NCBI RefSeq assembly: GCF_014898055.3 | Contig: NW_023605083.1 | Coordinates: 69,309,715-69,373,714, forward strand | Direction: 5' to 3' | DNA length: 64,000 nt | Source: Talpa occidentalis | Taxonomy: Eukaryota > Chordata > Mammalia > Eulipotyphla > Talpidae | In this document: positions 24,665-34,800 of the stretch, one piece after another | Numbering within the stretch: the first letter of the stretch is position 1 | Layout of the letters: every line of letters begins with the position of its first letter | The notes under the pieces: model-generated | Seen by the model: only the letters and a program-made list of their open reading frames with translations | Databases searched by the model: none | Told to the model about the DNA's origin: nothing | Made by a program: the position numbers and the translations under genes

Positions 24665-24845
24665 TCATAATTCCATCTCTTGCTGTGTGGTCAAAACTAC
24701 ATCATTTGAGGACTCAGTTTCGTCATGTGTAAACTGAAGTGATAATTAGACCCTTGGGTTGTGGTGAAATTTAATGAGATAACTTGCCTCAAAACTCTTA
24801 ACTATGGTATTTGACCCATAAAAGGAGCTTAATTAGTTTTTGCTA
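24665..24845 (+). repeat. MIR SINE, sense
   Basis: GAGGACTCAGTTTCGTCATG, GTGGTGAAATTTAATGAGAT and ATTTGACCCATAAAAGGAGC are in MIR order. Confidence 0.65.
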
Positions 24846-24899
24846 TTATGAGGATTATTGATTGGCCTATCTAAATTGTATTTTTTTTTTATAAACGCC

Positions 24900-25171
24900 C
24901 TTTTTTTTTTTTTTAAAGATTTATTTATTTATTTATACAAGCACTGGGTACAGTCAGAGCACAGGAGGGTGAGAGAATTCACCAGAGCCAGAGCGGGGAA
25001 CAGAACAGGCAGACTGACAAAATACACTGCTGTGGGAAGCAGCAGTTGTGGCAGGAGAGTTCTGTGTGCCGTGTGGGACCCTCGCCGGTGGCTGAGGATT
25101 TAACAGGTGCTGCAGAGGCTGCAGGCAGCTTCACAGCCCAGTGCTCAACCACTGTGTCACTGGGGAGGCCC
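24900..25171 (-). mobile_element. tRNA-derived SINE, subfamily I
   Basis: Antisense copy carrying the subfamily I 3' signature (reverse of CTGTACCCAGTGCTTGTATA). TAAATTGTATTTTT occurs on both sides (24872 and 25175), a probable target duplication. Between the left one and the T-rich tail lies ATAAACGCCC. Confidence 0.9.
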
Positions 25172-26065
25172 CTTTAAATTGTATTTTTATTATTTCATCT
25201 ATTTAACAAAAAGATAGACTTCCTATATTCCAGTAAATGTTCCAGCTTCGTCAAATATACTTAATTCTCATCACAAGCATATCAGAGAAGAACTATTATT
25301 GTTATGTAAGAAATGAAAGCACAAAGAGTTTAAATAACAAGTGTGTAGCAGATCTCTAATCACTCTCTCCTGTCTTTGGGTCTTTCCCAGTTATTTTCTC
25401 GTGTCAGGAATAAACTTGAGGGTAATGGTTAAATCACTAACCCGGGAACTGGGAAATCTGAGTTCTAATCCTGGCTTTGTTGCTACCAAACTACCTAGAA
25501 AACCCCAGTTTTATGGGTCCAAGTTTTAAATTCAGCATCCTTTTGTGCACTAACAAAATATTAGGTGACATAATTATTATGTGTTATACAGCTAATACCA
25601 TATAATTAACAATCCCTTGGAAGTGTTTATAACCATCCTCTAATTCAAAAGAACATTATCATTTCCTCTCTTGCACAGGCCTGTGCCAAACAGAACAATC
25701 TTTGGTCCCTGGTTAAGACTTGCAGGGGTCACTTGACAAGGGGCACAGACATTCTTGGTGACATTGGTGTGCAACATGTAGACCTGGGGTTTGGGCATCC
25801 CAAACCTTTTCATAGCTCTAAAGCTTGTATGGCTACAGTTTGAAGTCTGACTGGAACTTTGAAAGTTTGACTGTGGAGAAGCTCCTTGTCTATTCCTAGG
25901 AAATTCGCCCTTGGGTGGAGCCAATACCATTTTAGGGGACACCTACCAAGAAAGGAAGTTTGGGAGTGGAGGTCAGATACTCAAAACTCAGCAGCTCCAC
26001 TGGTGATTCAGGAAGCAAATGTGTTTATTTCAAGCTGTTTGTGGAGGTTTTTCTTGGATTGACTC
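25172..26065. other. Intergenic, no recognised gene
   Basis: Possible MIR-like fragment near 25420-25500 (GAACTGGGAAATCTGAGTTC). The rest is unassigned. Confidence 0.45.
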
Positions 26066-26404
26066 AACATTGTTATGGACAAAACCTTGTGTCCCCCGCA
26101 AATTCTCATGTTGAAATCCTAACCCCAACGTGATGGTATTACAAGGTAGGGAGATGATATGGTGACGAGGGTACACCCTCCATAAAGGGATCACTAGACC
26201 TATGAAAAAGAGCCCCAAGAGTTCTCTTTTCAGGACACAGTGGCGGGGGATGCCCTGGAGAAGAGTGGTGTGGACCTCATCAGACACCAGATTTGCCAGT
26301 GCCTTGAGGTCCCAGCCTCCAGAACTGTGAAGACTGAGTGCTTATTGTCTAAACCAACCAGTTTATGATAGTTTTTTTCCTAGCAGCCCAAGCTGAGTAA
26401 GACA
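26066..26404 (+). mobile_element. MaLR-type solo LTR (MLT1/MST-like)
   Basis: Follows the ERVL-MaLR LTR consensus: CTCATGTTGAAATCCTAACC, GATGGTATTACAAGG, CATCAGACACCAG, CCAGCCTCCAGAACTGTGA and GCTGAGTAAGACAA at the end. No internal viral sequence flanks it. Confidence 0.85.
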
Positions 26405-29000
26405 AGTACTCTCCTTCAAACTTCATGTGTCATTGTATCAGGTTTCATGAAAGAGGCAGTCTACTGAGGATGCAGTACTTTCTAATGCACTCCTGTTCAC
26501 CTTTAACCAAGCTCATGCCTTTCCAATATAGAGAACTTTTAGTCATTACTTATAAAAAGTACATCTAAGTGATACATTTGGGTTTTATTAAAGTGAGCGT
26601 AAATGCTATTTCCATCAATACATATAGCTTTATGTGAAAAGCTGCCTTCCTTGAGTACAGGCTCCTGTTGGATAACTGTAGTAACTTCATATGTGATCTA
26701 GGCCCAAAATAATTGAAGCAGTGAAGAGGGAACTAAAGTCATGCTAACAGTTATAGAATAACTTTGGGAATAACTCCTCATCTCTCAAGACAGAAGTTTT
26801 TATTTTTAAATAAAAGTTTTAGATTAGCTCAGAGGTATTTACTGAAGGTTTGTAGCATTCCAGAATGCTCAAAAAAAAAAAAATTAAAGGATCTGTGAAA
26901 TATTTAAAAATGTGATGTAAGATGCATTTTCATTGGGAAGGAGCCCACAGATTTTACATTTCTCAATGAGATCTGAAATTCCCCCCAAATTAACTAGGTC
27001 ACTTCTGAGTTGACTTCCTGATTACAAGTAACTCATTCCATTCTGTGCATCCATCTTGCTGTGTGAATTTATTGAGAGGGAAGGAGGATTTCAACTAATC
27101 AGAGGATGCACCATATGCTTAACTCAGAACGTTTATGATTAGATCCAGTGTTGAAAAGTAATGGATGACCTTATACTTGTAACTTTAGATTCTGTTCATG
27201 GCTCAGATAGAGGAATGTTGAGAACAGAGAGTTCACTCAGGTAACCTCTAACAGCTTAGCTAAGTTAGCCAAGTTGTTAGGGTTGGCAGGACTGGCGTTA
27301 TTGATGTTACTGAATAACAGGATGTAAGTGATCTCTGCGTAGTCACATTATAACAATCTAAGGATGAAGTTGTTCCTATATGAAATGCTTAAGTTTTTTG
27401 TGACATAAGAATATGTGTGAGTATATTTATGTGTGTGTGATTATATATATATATATATGTATATATATTCTCTCTATATGTATCTCCTCCATATACATGT
27501 GTATAAAATACATCTACATATATTTATATGAGAACATGTATGAGTTTCTGTAGCTCCTTAGTTTATAGCTCATTGAGTTGATTCTTGATTCTTGCCTTGT
27601 GTTGGTTAGGAGATTGGATTAGAAAATATTTTCCTTTGAGATAGTGAAAAGAGAACTGGAATCATGGTCAGTGTTCAAAAGCTATAGAATAATTGTGGGT
27701 AGGACCCTCATCTCTTAAGGTCAAAGTTTTATTGATCTTTAGCTATTCCTTTATCCTAGAGTTTGTGTTTCCATGTGTCCAACTTCTCTCCCAAATTCAC
27801 CATCTTTACCCCTAAAATATATTCTACCTTAAAATCTGTTTTGAATGCTATTAACACTGCTACATCCATTTCCCTTTAGTTGATATTTGTTTAGTATCTC
27901 CTTTAATTGTCAGTATTTCTTTATCTTTTTTTTTTTCTTGACATTTGTGACTTGAGGTTTGACCACCTCAATCTTTTTCCTGGCCAGTTTTATCCAATTA
28001 TATTTGTTGTGATTATCTATGTGTAAGTTTTGTTATTATATGTCCAGCTATTTTAATTATTCTTTTTTTCTCTTTTTCTGCCTTCATTTAAAATTTTCTA
28101 ATGTCCTCTATTAAATTGAAAGTTATACAATCTATAGCTGCTATTTTAGGGGTTAATCATACTTTACCCCTTGACTCTATGGCCTCTTCCCCTGATCATT
28201 TATCACCATCTAGTGGATCTGTGTTGTTAGTCTTTCTTTCCACAGAACAGAGACTAAGAGAAAATGTGTGTCATTGAGAGAGAATTTCATTAGCAGGGGC
28301 AACCCAGCAAAATACTCCATATTTAAAAATATATTCTTGGACTTAGAAAATCCCAAAGCCTCTGTCCTTCCATTGTGTCCATTTGTTTTACTACTAGATC
28401 TGTCCTCTACTTTGTTACATGTAATCTCTGTGAAACTATAATTTTGATCACTGAAGGGAGCCTTGCTGTTAGTGTGACCTCTTCCTGCCCTCCTCTCTGA
28501 AGAGGGCAGATATGTCAGGGTCCAGTATTTTCCAATGATTTTATTTGATAGCTAATTAATGGTTTTCTGTGGTTTCCATGGCAATGCCACGCTTTGCTGC
28601 CAGGCCTTATCCAAATGGGTATTCTGTTCACTCCTTTGCCTTATCACCCGCATATTAATCAGATACCATAGGTCCTTGGTTGCTGCATCAAATTGGTAAG
28701 ACACTAATTGAATTAAAATCTCACTTGAAGGCTTCACATTTCTCTTCCTCCCAGTTGGTGGGGGGATCCTGGTTATCTCAGAGGATCAGACCCACGCAGG
28801 ATGCAGGAGACACTTGGAAATTCACAGAAATCTGCACCCTTTTGTAGTAAAGTATGTTTCTTTTACCTTTGAGTAAATATTTTGATGTCTCTCTGTGAAA
28901 ATTTCTCTGTTTCATGACCTTTCCCATCATTAGCTATTGCTGCATTCTCTCTGTAATGACATGACAGAGTTAGTATTTTCAAGGTGAAGGGAAGAGGCAG
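26405..29000. other. Intergenic, AT-rich
   Basis: Holds two similar stretches (26718-26812 and 27642-27736), a TA microsatellite at 27441-27470 and L1-like antisense sequence around 27880-28170 (weak). No gene recognised. Confidence 0.5.
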
Positions 29001-29005
29001 TTCCT

Positions 29006-29007
29006 AC

Positions 29008-29071
<64 letters not shown>
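29006..29071. repeat. Compound (CA)n(GA)n microsatellite
   Basis: About 18 CA units followed directly by about 15 GA units. Confidence 0.95.
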
Positions 29072-29073
<2 letters not shown>

Positions 29074-29940
29074 TTGAAGTGAAGAACTCAAATTCCGTTT
29101 GAAGGTCTTAACTGAACTGAGATAAGGATGAGGCAGCACAGTGCAGATCAAGATTGCCTACCAATCTGTAAAGTATTGTGCAAACACAAGGGTTTATCAC
29201 ATTATGAGTGCTTGGAAGTATTTGGAAGATAGAGATGAAGGGAATAAGGAAGAGAAGCAAGTTAGAGGTGATCTGAACTTTAACCTTCAGATCATAAAGA
29301 TTAGGGATTATTATTTCAACTTCTTATATAGTCAAAATCCTTACACTGCCTTTGGCACGTTCATCATTTTGAAATGAGACCTTTTAGGTTATTTTAACTG
29401 TCCAGAAATAATATCCTGCATATTTAGACCTTTTTACTTTTTCATCCTTAGTTCCTTTGCCCTTCTCCTTGCTGTTGCCCACATCCCTACTCAGTTTTGA
29501 ACACTTAGAACGGATGTGCCCATATAGACTCTACCAGCCTTGTGGACAGATAATAACTTCTTTAGGGACCTCTCTGTGCCCAACCCCACAATAGTGTATT
29601 TTTTTAATAGTTCAAATATCTGCCTTTTTCATTGGTTTGTGAGTGGCACAATAGCATGGGCCGTTTCCTTATAAATCTTCATTTTTTTTTAATGTGTTCC
29701 CGAGGTGTTGATGACCTGTTTGGTGATTTACTGACCTGCAAAATCTTGGGCTTGATGAATAACTGCTATGTGACCTCTGGCATGAAGAATTTCCAACCTA
29801 CATGAGCACTGAATCTTCTCGAAATCTGAAGGCCAAAAAATCGTTAGTGTGAAGTTCATATTAAGTGTTAAAATAGGAATCAAAGTATATACTAATTCAT
29901 ATTGGAACATTAACGTGGAACCTTATCACTGTGCATAAAA
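29072..29940. other. Intergenic, no recognised gene
   Basis: Unassigned. Confidence 0.5.
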
Positions 29941-29953
29941 AATACCACCTCTC

Positions 29954-30237
29954 AGGCCTCCCTGGTGGTGCAGCGGTTGAGCGCTGGGTTGTGAAGCTGC
30001 CAGCAGCCTCGCGCCGGTTCGATCCCCGGGGTTCGATCCCCGGCCGCGGGCGAGGGTCCCACATAGCACGCAGACCTCTCCTGCCGCCCGCTGCTCCCCT
30101 CAGCAGTGTACTTTGTCACTCTGCCTGCTCTGCTCTCCCCTCCGGCTCTGGTGCTCTGGTGAATTATCTCACCCTTCTGCACTTCTGACTGTACCCAGTG
30201 CTGGTATAAATAAATAAATAAATCTTTAAAAAAAAAA
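29954..30237 (+). mobile_element. tRNA-derived SINE, subfamily I, with duplicated B box
   Basis: AGGCCTCCCTGGTGGTGCAG head; GGTTCGATCCCCGG occurs twice in tandem (30016-30029, 30030-30043). Target duplication AATACCACCTCTC at 29941-29953 and 30238-30250, perfect. Of all copies here its tRNA-like head is the best preserved. Confidence 0.95.
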
Positions 30238-30250
30238 AATACCACCTCTC

Positions 30251-31500
30251 TCTCCACTTAAGTCAGAAAATTCTTTGCCTTCAATGTACTGAAACTCTCT
30301 CCTTTCATCTTAAACTCTCTTGTGGATTGCGTTCTTTTTGCCATATCATCTCAGACTCTGGTCATCTGTAAGATATGTTTTTGTATTTTATCTAGGAGCA
30401 TATAACCATGGGAGATGAACACACATTCCAGAACTGGAGCCAGCAGGTGGACAGTATGCAACAGTCTGGGAGGATGAGGTAGTAATGAGATTCAGCACAT
30501 GCTGACATGAGCACTGTTGCTCTCCTGCAGTAAAGCAGCATCCAAGGAAGGGGAAGAAGGAACTTATTAGCTTCCTGTCCCTGCAGTGGTCCAGTCAGCA
30601 AAGAGCAGGCATCTCCCTAAGGTGCTGAGGAAGAGACTGGCACTGGGCAGACAGTAAGAGCAGAGTTCTAGGTCCTCTTCCAAACATGAAATTGGTGGCC
30701 CTGTTTCTCTGTCAATATAGACATGAGGATGTGATGCTCGCACACTCCTCTAGCAAGTACCACCTTAGTAAAAAGATCAACTCAGAGTTCCTGGAGACTA
30801 AGTCATGGTACCTGCATAAATCCTCCACAGGAGAGTTTTAAAATGCGTTTTCTTTCTGACTTTTCAATGTAACCCCAAGTCCCATGCACGGCTTCTTCAC
30901 TTTCATAGAGTCCAAACACATGGCAGTAGTATGTTTGTGTGTGTGTGTGTTTTCTGAATGAAGAATAATTTTTTAGATAGTTACTTCGGGGCATCTGCCA
31001 GGAAGAGCAATTCAATATTTAAACTTACCTTATTTTGTTTTATTTTATTTTGTTTTGTTTTATTGATTTTTATCCAAACTGAAACTTCCATATGCAAAAC
31101 ATTTCTAGGAAGTCTGCTACCACATGTTTTGGGGGAAAGACGAGAAAAAGGGTTCTGAGTGAAAAGGGAGAAAAAAAGCTAAAACTGGAAAATACTTTTT
31201 ATTTTGGCAGTTTAGTTGGAAGGGAAAACACCAAAGTGGCCATTGTGAGTGCTGCCTGAGTCAGATTTGGTCATGTGAGAGTCTCCTTTTTAGAGAGGGT
31301 CAGTCTTGAAACTTTCTGGAAAATGTTTTCTACAAGTTTTCTTCCATGATAGTTCACAGGTGATGGTTTGCAGGTTCAGTTCCAAATGATCCCAAAACTT
31401 GTTCCTTCTTTTCCTGTTACTATAATATGCGCATTATTTCACCTTTCCCAACTCGTGTTTTTTGTTTTATATTAAAGAGCTTATAATGTGTAAACAATAA
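30251..31500. other. Intergenic, no recognised gene
   Basis: Contains a TTTTA/TTTTG-rich run at 31030-31061. Otherwise unassigned. Confidence 0.5.
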
Positions 31501-31525
31501 GGCTCTTGTTTCAGTTTCATGGGGA

Positions 31526-31750
31526 TCTCCCCCTCTCCCCCTGCATAAGGAGACGGGGGAGTCTTCCCCCTTGTCTGGCTTTGGCTCCCTGGCCGGGTCT
31601 CGAACTTGGGTCTCCTCTCCCCCTCCATGGGGAGACGCGGGGGCCTCCTCCATGTCCGGCTTTGGGCTCCCTGGTCAGGGCTCAAACTCAGGCCATGGCA
31701 GTGCTGACACTGAGGGCTTGGCCCCCTACGCTACCCAGGAGCCCCCACCT
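31526..31750 (-). mobile_element. Dimeric tRNA-related element, different from the main SINE
   Basis: On the minus strand it opens GGGGGCTCCTGGGTAGCGTA and has two B-box-like sites, GAGTTTGAGCCC and AAGTTCGAGACCC. Each begins a roughly 85-base unit (31611-31694 and 31526-31612 in plus coordinates) that also carries CCAGGGAGCC(C)AAAGCC and a GGAGACG block. So it is a tRNA-like head plus two tandem, diverged units. The family was not recognised. Confidence 0.6.
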
Positions 31751-31763
31751 TGCTGTGGTTCAG

Positions 31764-31843
31764 CATACCTACTGAATGCCTATTAAGGAGCTACAGAAGA
31801 AACCATAGCTATTGAATACCTATTAAGGACCTGCAGAAGAAAC
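31764..31843. repeat. Two-copy 40-base tandem repeat
   Basis: 31764-31803 and 31804-31843 are identical at 35 of 40 positions, sharing CTATTAAGGA and CAGAAGAAAC. Confidence 0.9.
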
Positions 31844-32159
31844 AAAACTGCAATGTGAATAACACTGGCAGGCCCTGAAGTCAGGCTTATTAGGACCACC
31901 AGGACCCCATCAGCTACATATAGTAATTGCACCATCTCACTACCCCAGCCCCTCTACTTTCAGCTTATTCGGAATAAAGAAAGCTCTGTGGTAAGAAGGC
32001 AATATGCCCACATCCCCACCCATGTGTGAGAATAAGACAAACCAACCACAAGAAATTAAGCATAAAGAGGGAAGAAATCATAACCGAAGAAATATCTTCT
32101 TTATCTATGTCCATTTCCTCCCACAAGGAAAAATGGCAGTGTCGGTTGTACATTACATA

Positions 32160-32522
32160 TATCTCTCTTTCTTTTTAGTGTTTAATCTTAGCACCTGCAC
32201 AGCAGAGATCTTTACAATTCATTGCATATGCTCTCCCCCCTACTCCCCCCTCCACACAGCACCTGAGGCCTAAGAAGCAACTCCCCCCAAGCTCCTCAAA
32301 AGGCTGAGACCCTTCTTCATGACAGAGTATAGAAATAACAAACATGCCCAACGGTTTTTATACAGTTGCTAGAACATTTTTTGTTTCCAACGAATGAAGA
32401 TTTTCCTCCTTTGCTTTGAATATTAATTACATTTTACAAATTTATGTTTGTTTTGTGTTGCTTTCTTTTGTTCTGTTATGTTTGTACAACAAAAGGGAAA
32501 GTCCGTGGCAAAGAGTCCCAGG
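32160..32522 (-). other. BRINP1: Probable BRINP1 3' untranslated region
   Basis: This runs downstream of the TAG stop on the minus strand for about 360 bases, to a likely cleavage point just past the ATTAAA hexamer. It is AT-rich with no recognisable SINE or L1. The start is certain (the base after the stop); the end is inferred from the polyadenylation hexamer. A longer 3' UTR cannot be excluded. Confidence 0.5.
32181..32186 (-). promoter_or_regulatory. Candidate polyadenylation signal ATTAAA
   Basis: The minus strand reads ATTAAA here, about 340 bases after the BRINP1 stop. It is the second most common mammalian poly(A) hexamer. No AATAAA on the minus strand lies nearer the stop. A weaker variant, TATAAA, lies at 32357-32362. 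TG-containing sequence follows within about 30 bases. Confidence 0.5.
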
Positions 32523-33663
32523 CTAACAGAGTTTGGCTGTCATCTGGTCCGACTGTTTGAGGATCTCGGTGTTGTAGAGGTCCAAGGCGTGGTTCACCCG
32601 GATGATCTCGCTGTTGGTCAGTTTCAGGCGGTGTTTCAGCATACAGGAGAATAAGTCCAGTTGGGGTTTCCCCGGGGCCACGGGAGGGGCGAGGCGATTG
32701 ATTCGGTCCCGAATATCTAACAAGAGGAGCATCACCGACGAGGAGGAGTAGAACTGGCCGCCTTGTGTGTAGGACTGGTTGACCTGCTGCACCGCGCTGC
32801 GAAGGAGGTCAGCGTTGAACCTCAGGCTGTACCCGAACACCTGCACGTCCGAGATTTTGATGTAGAACTGCCTCTTGGAGGGGTCGGACAGGTCCACGGG
32901 GCCCTGGCCAGTCTCATTACGCAGTAGGGTAGGTAGCCGAGTCCGACTACGTAGGTAGATGTGGACCGTCTCGAAAAATGTTTTCCACCGATTGCCCAGC
33001 AAGAGAGTCCAGTTGTAGCACTGGCTGTTTTGGAGACGAATCTTCTCCCAACGCGGGTAGCCAAATTCCCCAAAGGGCATGTTCCAGCCCTCTGAGTGAC
33101 TCCCGCTGAAGGGGTTGACATAGACAAAGAACATGGGGTCCAGGCTGCTGTTGCGCATTTGGCAGATGCGCATGGACATGCCGATCACCATGTGGATGAA
33201 GTCCATGCGGTTCTTGTTGCTCTTGAGAGTGAGGGACATGCGCTTGCGCCACCGGGGGTCAAAGAATGTGTCCAGGCGGATCTCGTTGCTGATGAAGGTG
33301 GTGTGCACATAGAGGCGCGAGTCCATCTTCTGCAGCAGGTACTTCAGCTCCAGGTCCTGGAAGTCCAGGTCGGTCTCAAAGCTGATGAACTGCTCACTCC
33401 GCTCCGAGTCCACATTCTGTGGTTCGCAGCGGCCTCGATACAGCTTGTAGCCCTTGTTGCAGGAGCCGCAGAGTGAGATGTTGGCCAGGCTGCACATGGC
33501 ACAGCTGTTGTTCCCGCCGATGATGCAGGGGATGGGCCGCTGGCACAGTGTGGTGCTACCGTGGCACACGCAGCTCCGCTGGCTTTCCAGGAAGGTGCCC
33601 CAAAAACCATTCTCATTGCAGTAGAGAAGGGACTGGACCCTTGCAAGCCACTGCTGAATCGTT
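32523..33663 (-). CDS. BRINP1: BRINP1 terminal coding exon with stop codon
   Basis: This last coding exon has one base completing the Arg codon, then 379 residues and a TAG stop at 32525-32523. The acceptor is a pyrimidine tract ending CTCACAG. Exon residues 15-79 hold ten cysteines (15, 31, 33, 40, 46, 54, 57, 65, 68, 79), a Cys-rich EGF-like module. The rest is the long C-terminal region shared by BRINP1-3, ending DQMTAKLC. N-glycosylation sequons visible are NNS, NIS, NSS, NWT, NET and NQS, which fits a secreted or ER-luminal glycoprotein. The frame is fully open, with no sign of pseudogene decay, while everything around it is repeats. BRINP1 is induced by BMP2 and retinoic acid and is expressed mainly in the nervous system. 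Human BRINP1 (DBC1) lies at 9q33 in a region often lost in bladder cancer. Function is from family knowledge; the sequence shows the homology and intact frame. Confidence 0.97.
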
Positions 33664-34639
33664 CTGTGAGACACAGGGAAAATGGAGAATGTTAAACACC
33701 GTGGGTGAGTTATGGTCAGGCAACTGATAATGCAATTGTAGCTGCGGGAAGAAAGAAAGGGTTAGGTAGAATAGTTATAGTAGGAAGGGTACGGAATATA
33801 AATGACATTGCAGTTGCTGCAAAACAGCTACGCCACCTTATACTAATCAACGTCCTCATCTGCAAAACGATGGGGGTGGAGTAAATGTACTTTGGGGGCT
33901 CTTCTAGCTCAAATATTTCACTGTACATTTGTCCCAAACAAGTTTCATTCAGGAAATAAGTGTCTCAACCCAAACAGCCCTGCCAAAGGCATAATATTAT
34001 AAAAAATCTGCAATGGGGGCGGGGGAGGGAACCACCTTAGCGGTTTTGTCTTTCAAACTTCATCCCATAGTTCCACCCCCTTCAGAAATTCTCTTATAAG
34101 GGCATATAAAATCCAATGACTTCAACAAAAACAAATTCTATTTTATATTACTCTAGAGATCATGTAGCACTTCCATAAGGGATGATCCTATATGATCTCA
34201 GAGAGGCCTTTCAATGTACGAAAGATACTATTCCCCTCATGTTTCTACAGCTCCCCCCCCCAATCCCCTCATTTCAGTGGAATTTCTGTTGCAACACATA
34301 CCTCTAAGTCCCCCTCCTGCAGCCTTTCACAGTTGTATGAACGATACCCAAGCCTGCCCCTAGATTCCAGCCACTGAGCATTCTGATGAAGACAGATACT
34401 CAATCAGATAAGAAGCAACAGAAGAATAGGTAAAAATATGTAAGGCACTCAGCTCAGAGGTCTCTCATCTTTCCTCATTTCTGTACAAGACACCTCTTGG
34501 CTATCTTCCCTGCTACCAATAATCTCCTACATGTATCTAGCACTTGTTGTCCTGCACGGGGCATGGGTACTCCCATTTTCTCACTTCAGTCTCACAACAC
34601 CACTCTGAAAATAGGTTGGGACTTGAGGTCAGCCAGAGG

Positions 34640-34800
34640 TTACTTAAAATCCTGGCTCCTCCACCTATGAGCTGAGGTTTACTGCACCTTCCTAATCAGC
34701 CCTACCACACAGTGCTGTTGTAAGGATTACATGACTTTTTATAGGATGGCTTAGCCCCAAACTTGGTAGGTATTAAGGACTCAATAACAGTTAGTACTTG
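34640..34800 (+). repeat. MIR SINE, sense
   Basis: TCCTGGCTCCTCCACCTATG, GTTGTAAGGATTACATGACT and AGGACTCAATAACAGTTAGT are in MIR order. Confidence 0.65.

Noticed and set aside
29960..30050. tRNA gene suggested by A- and B-box motifs
   Set aside because: The motifs are part of a SINE with a 3' body, A-rich tail and target duplication; no complete cloverleaf.
33096..33476. 126-codon plus-strand open frame over the BRINP1 terminal exon
   Set aside because: It is the antisense shadow of conserved coding sequence; its composition follows the BRINP1 codons and it has no own domain.
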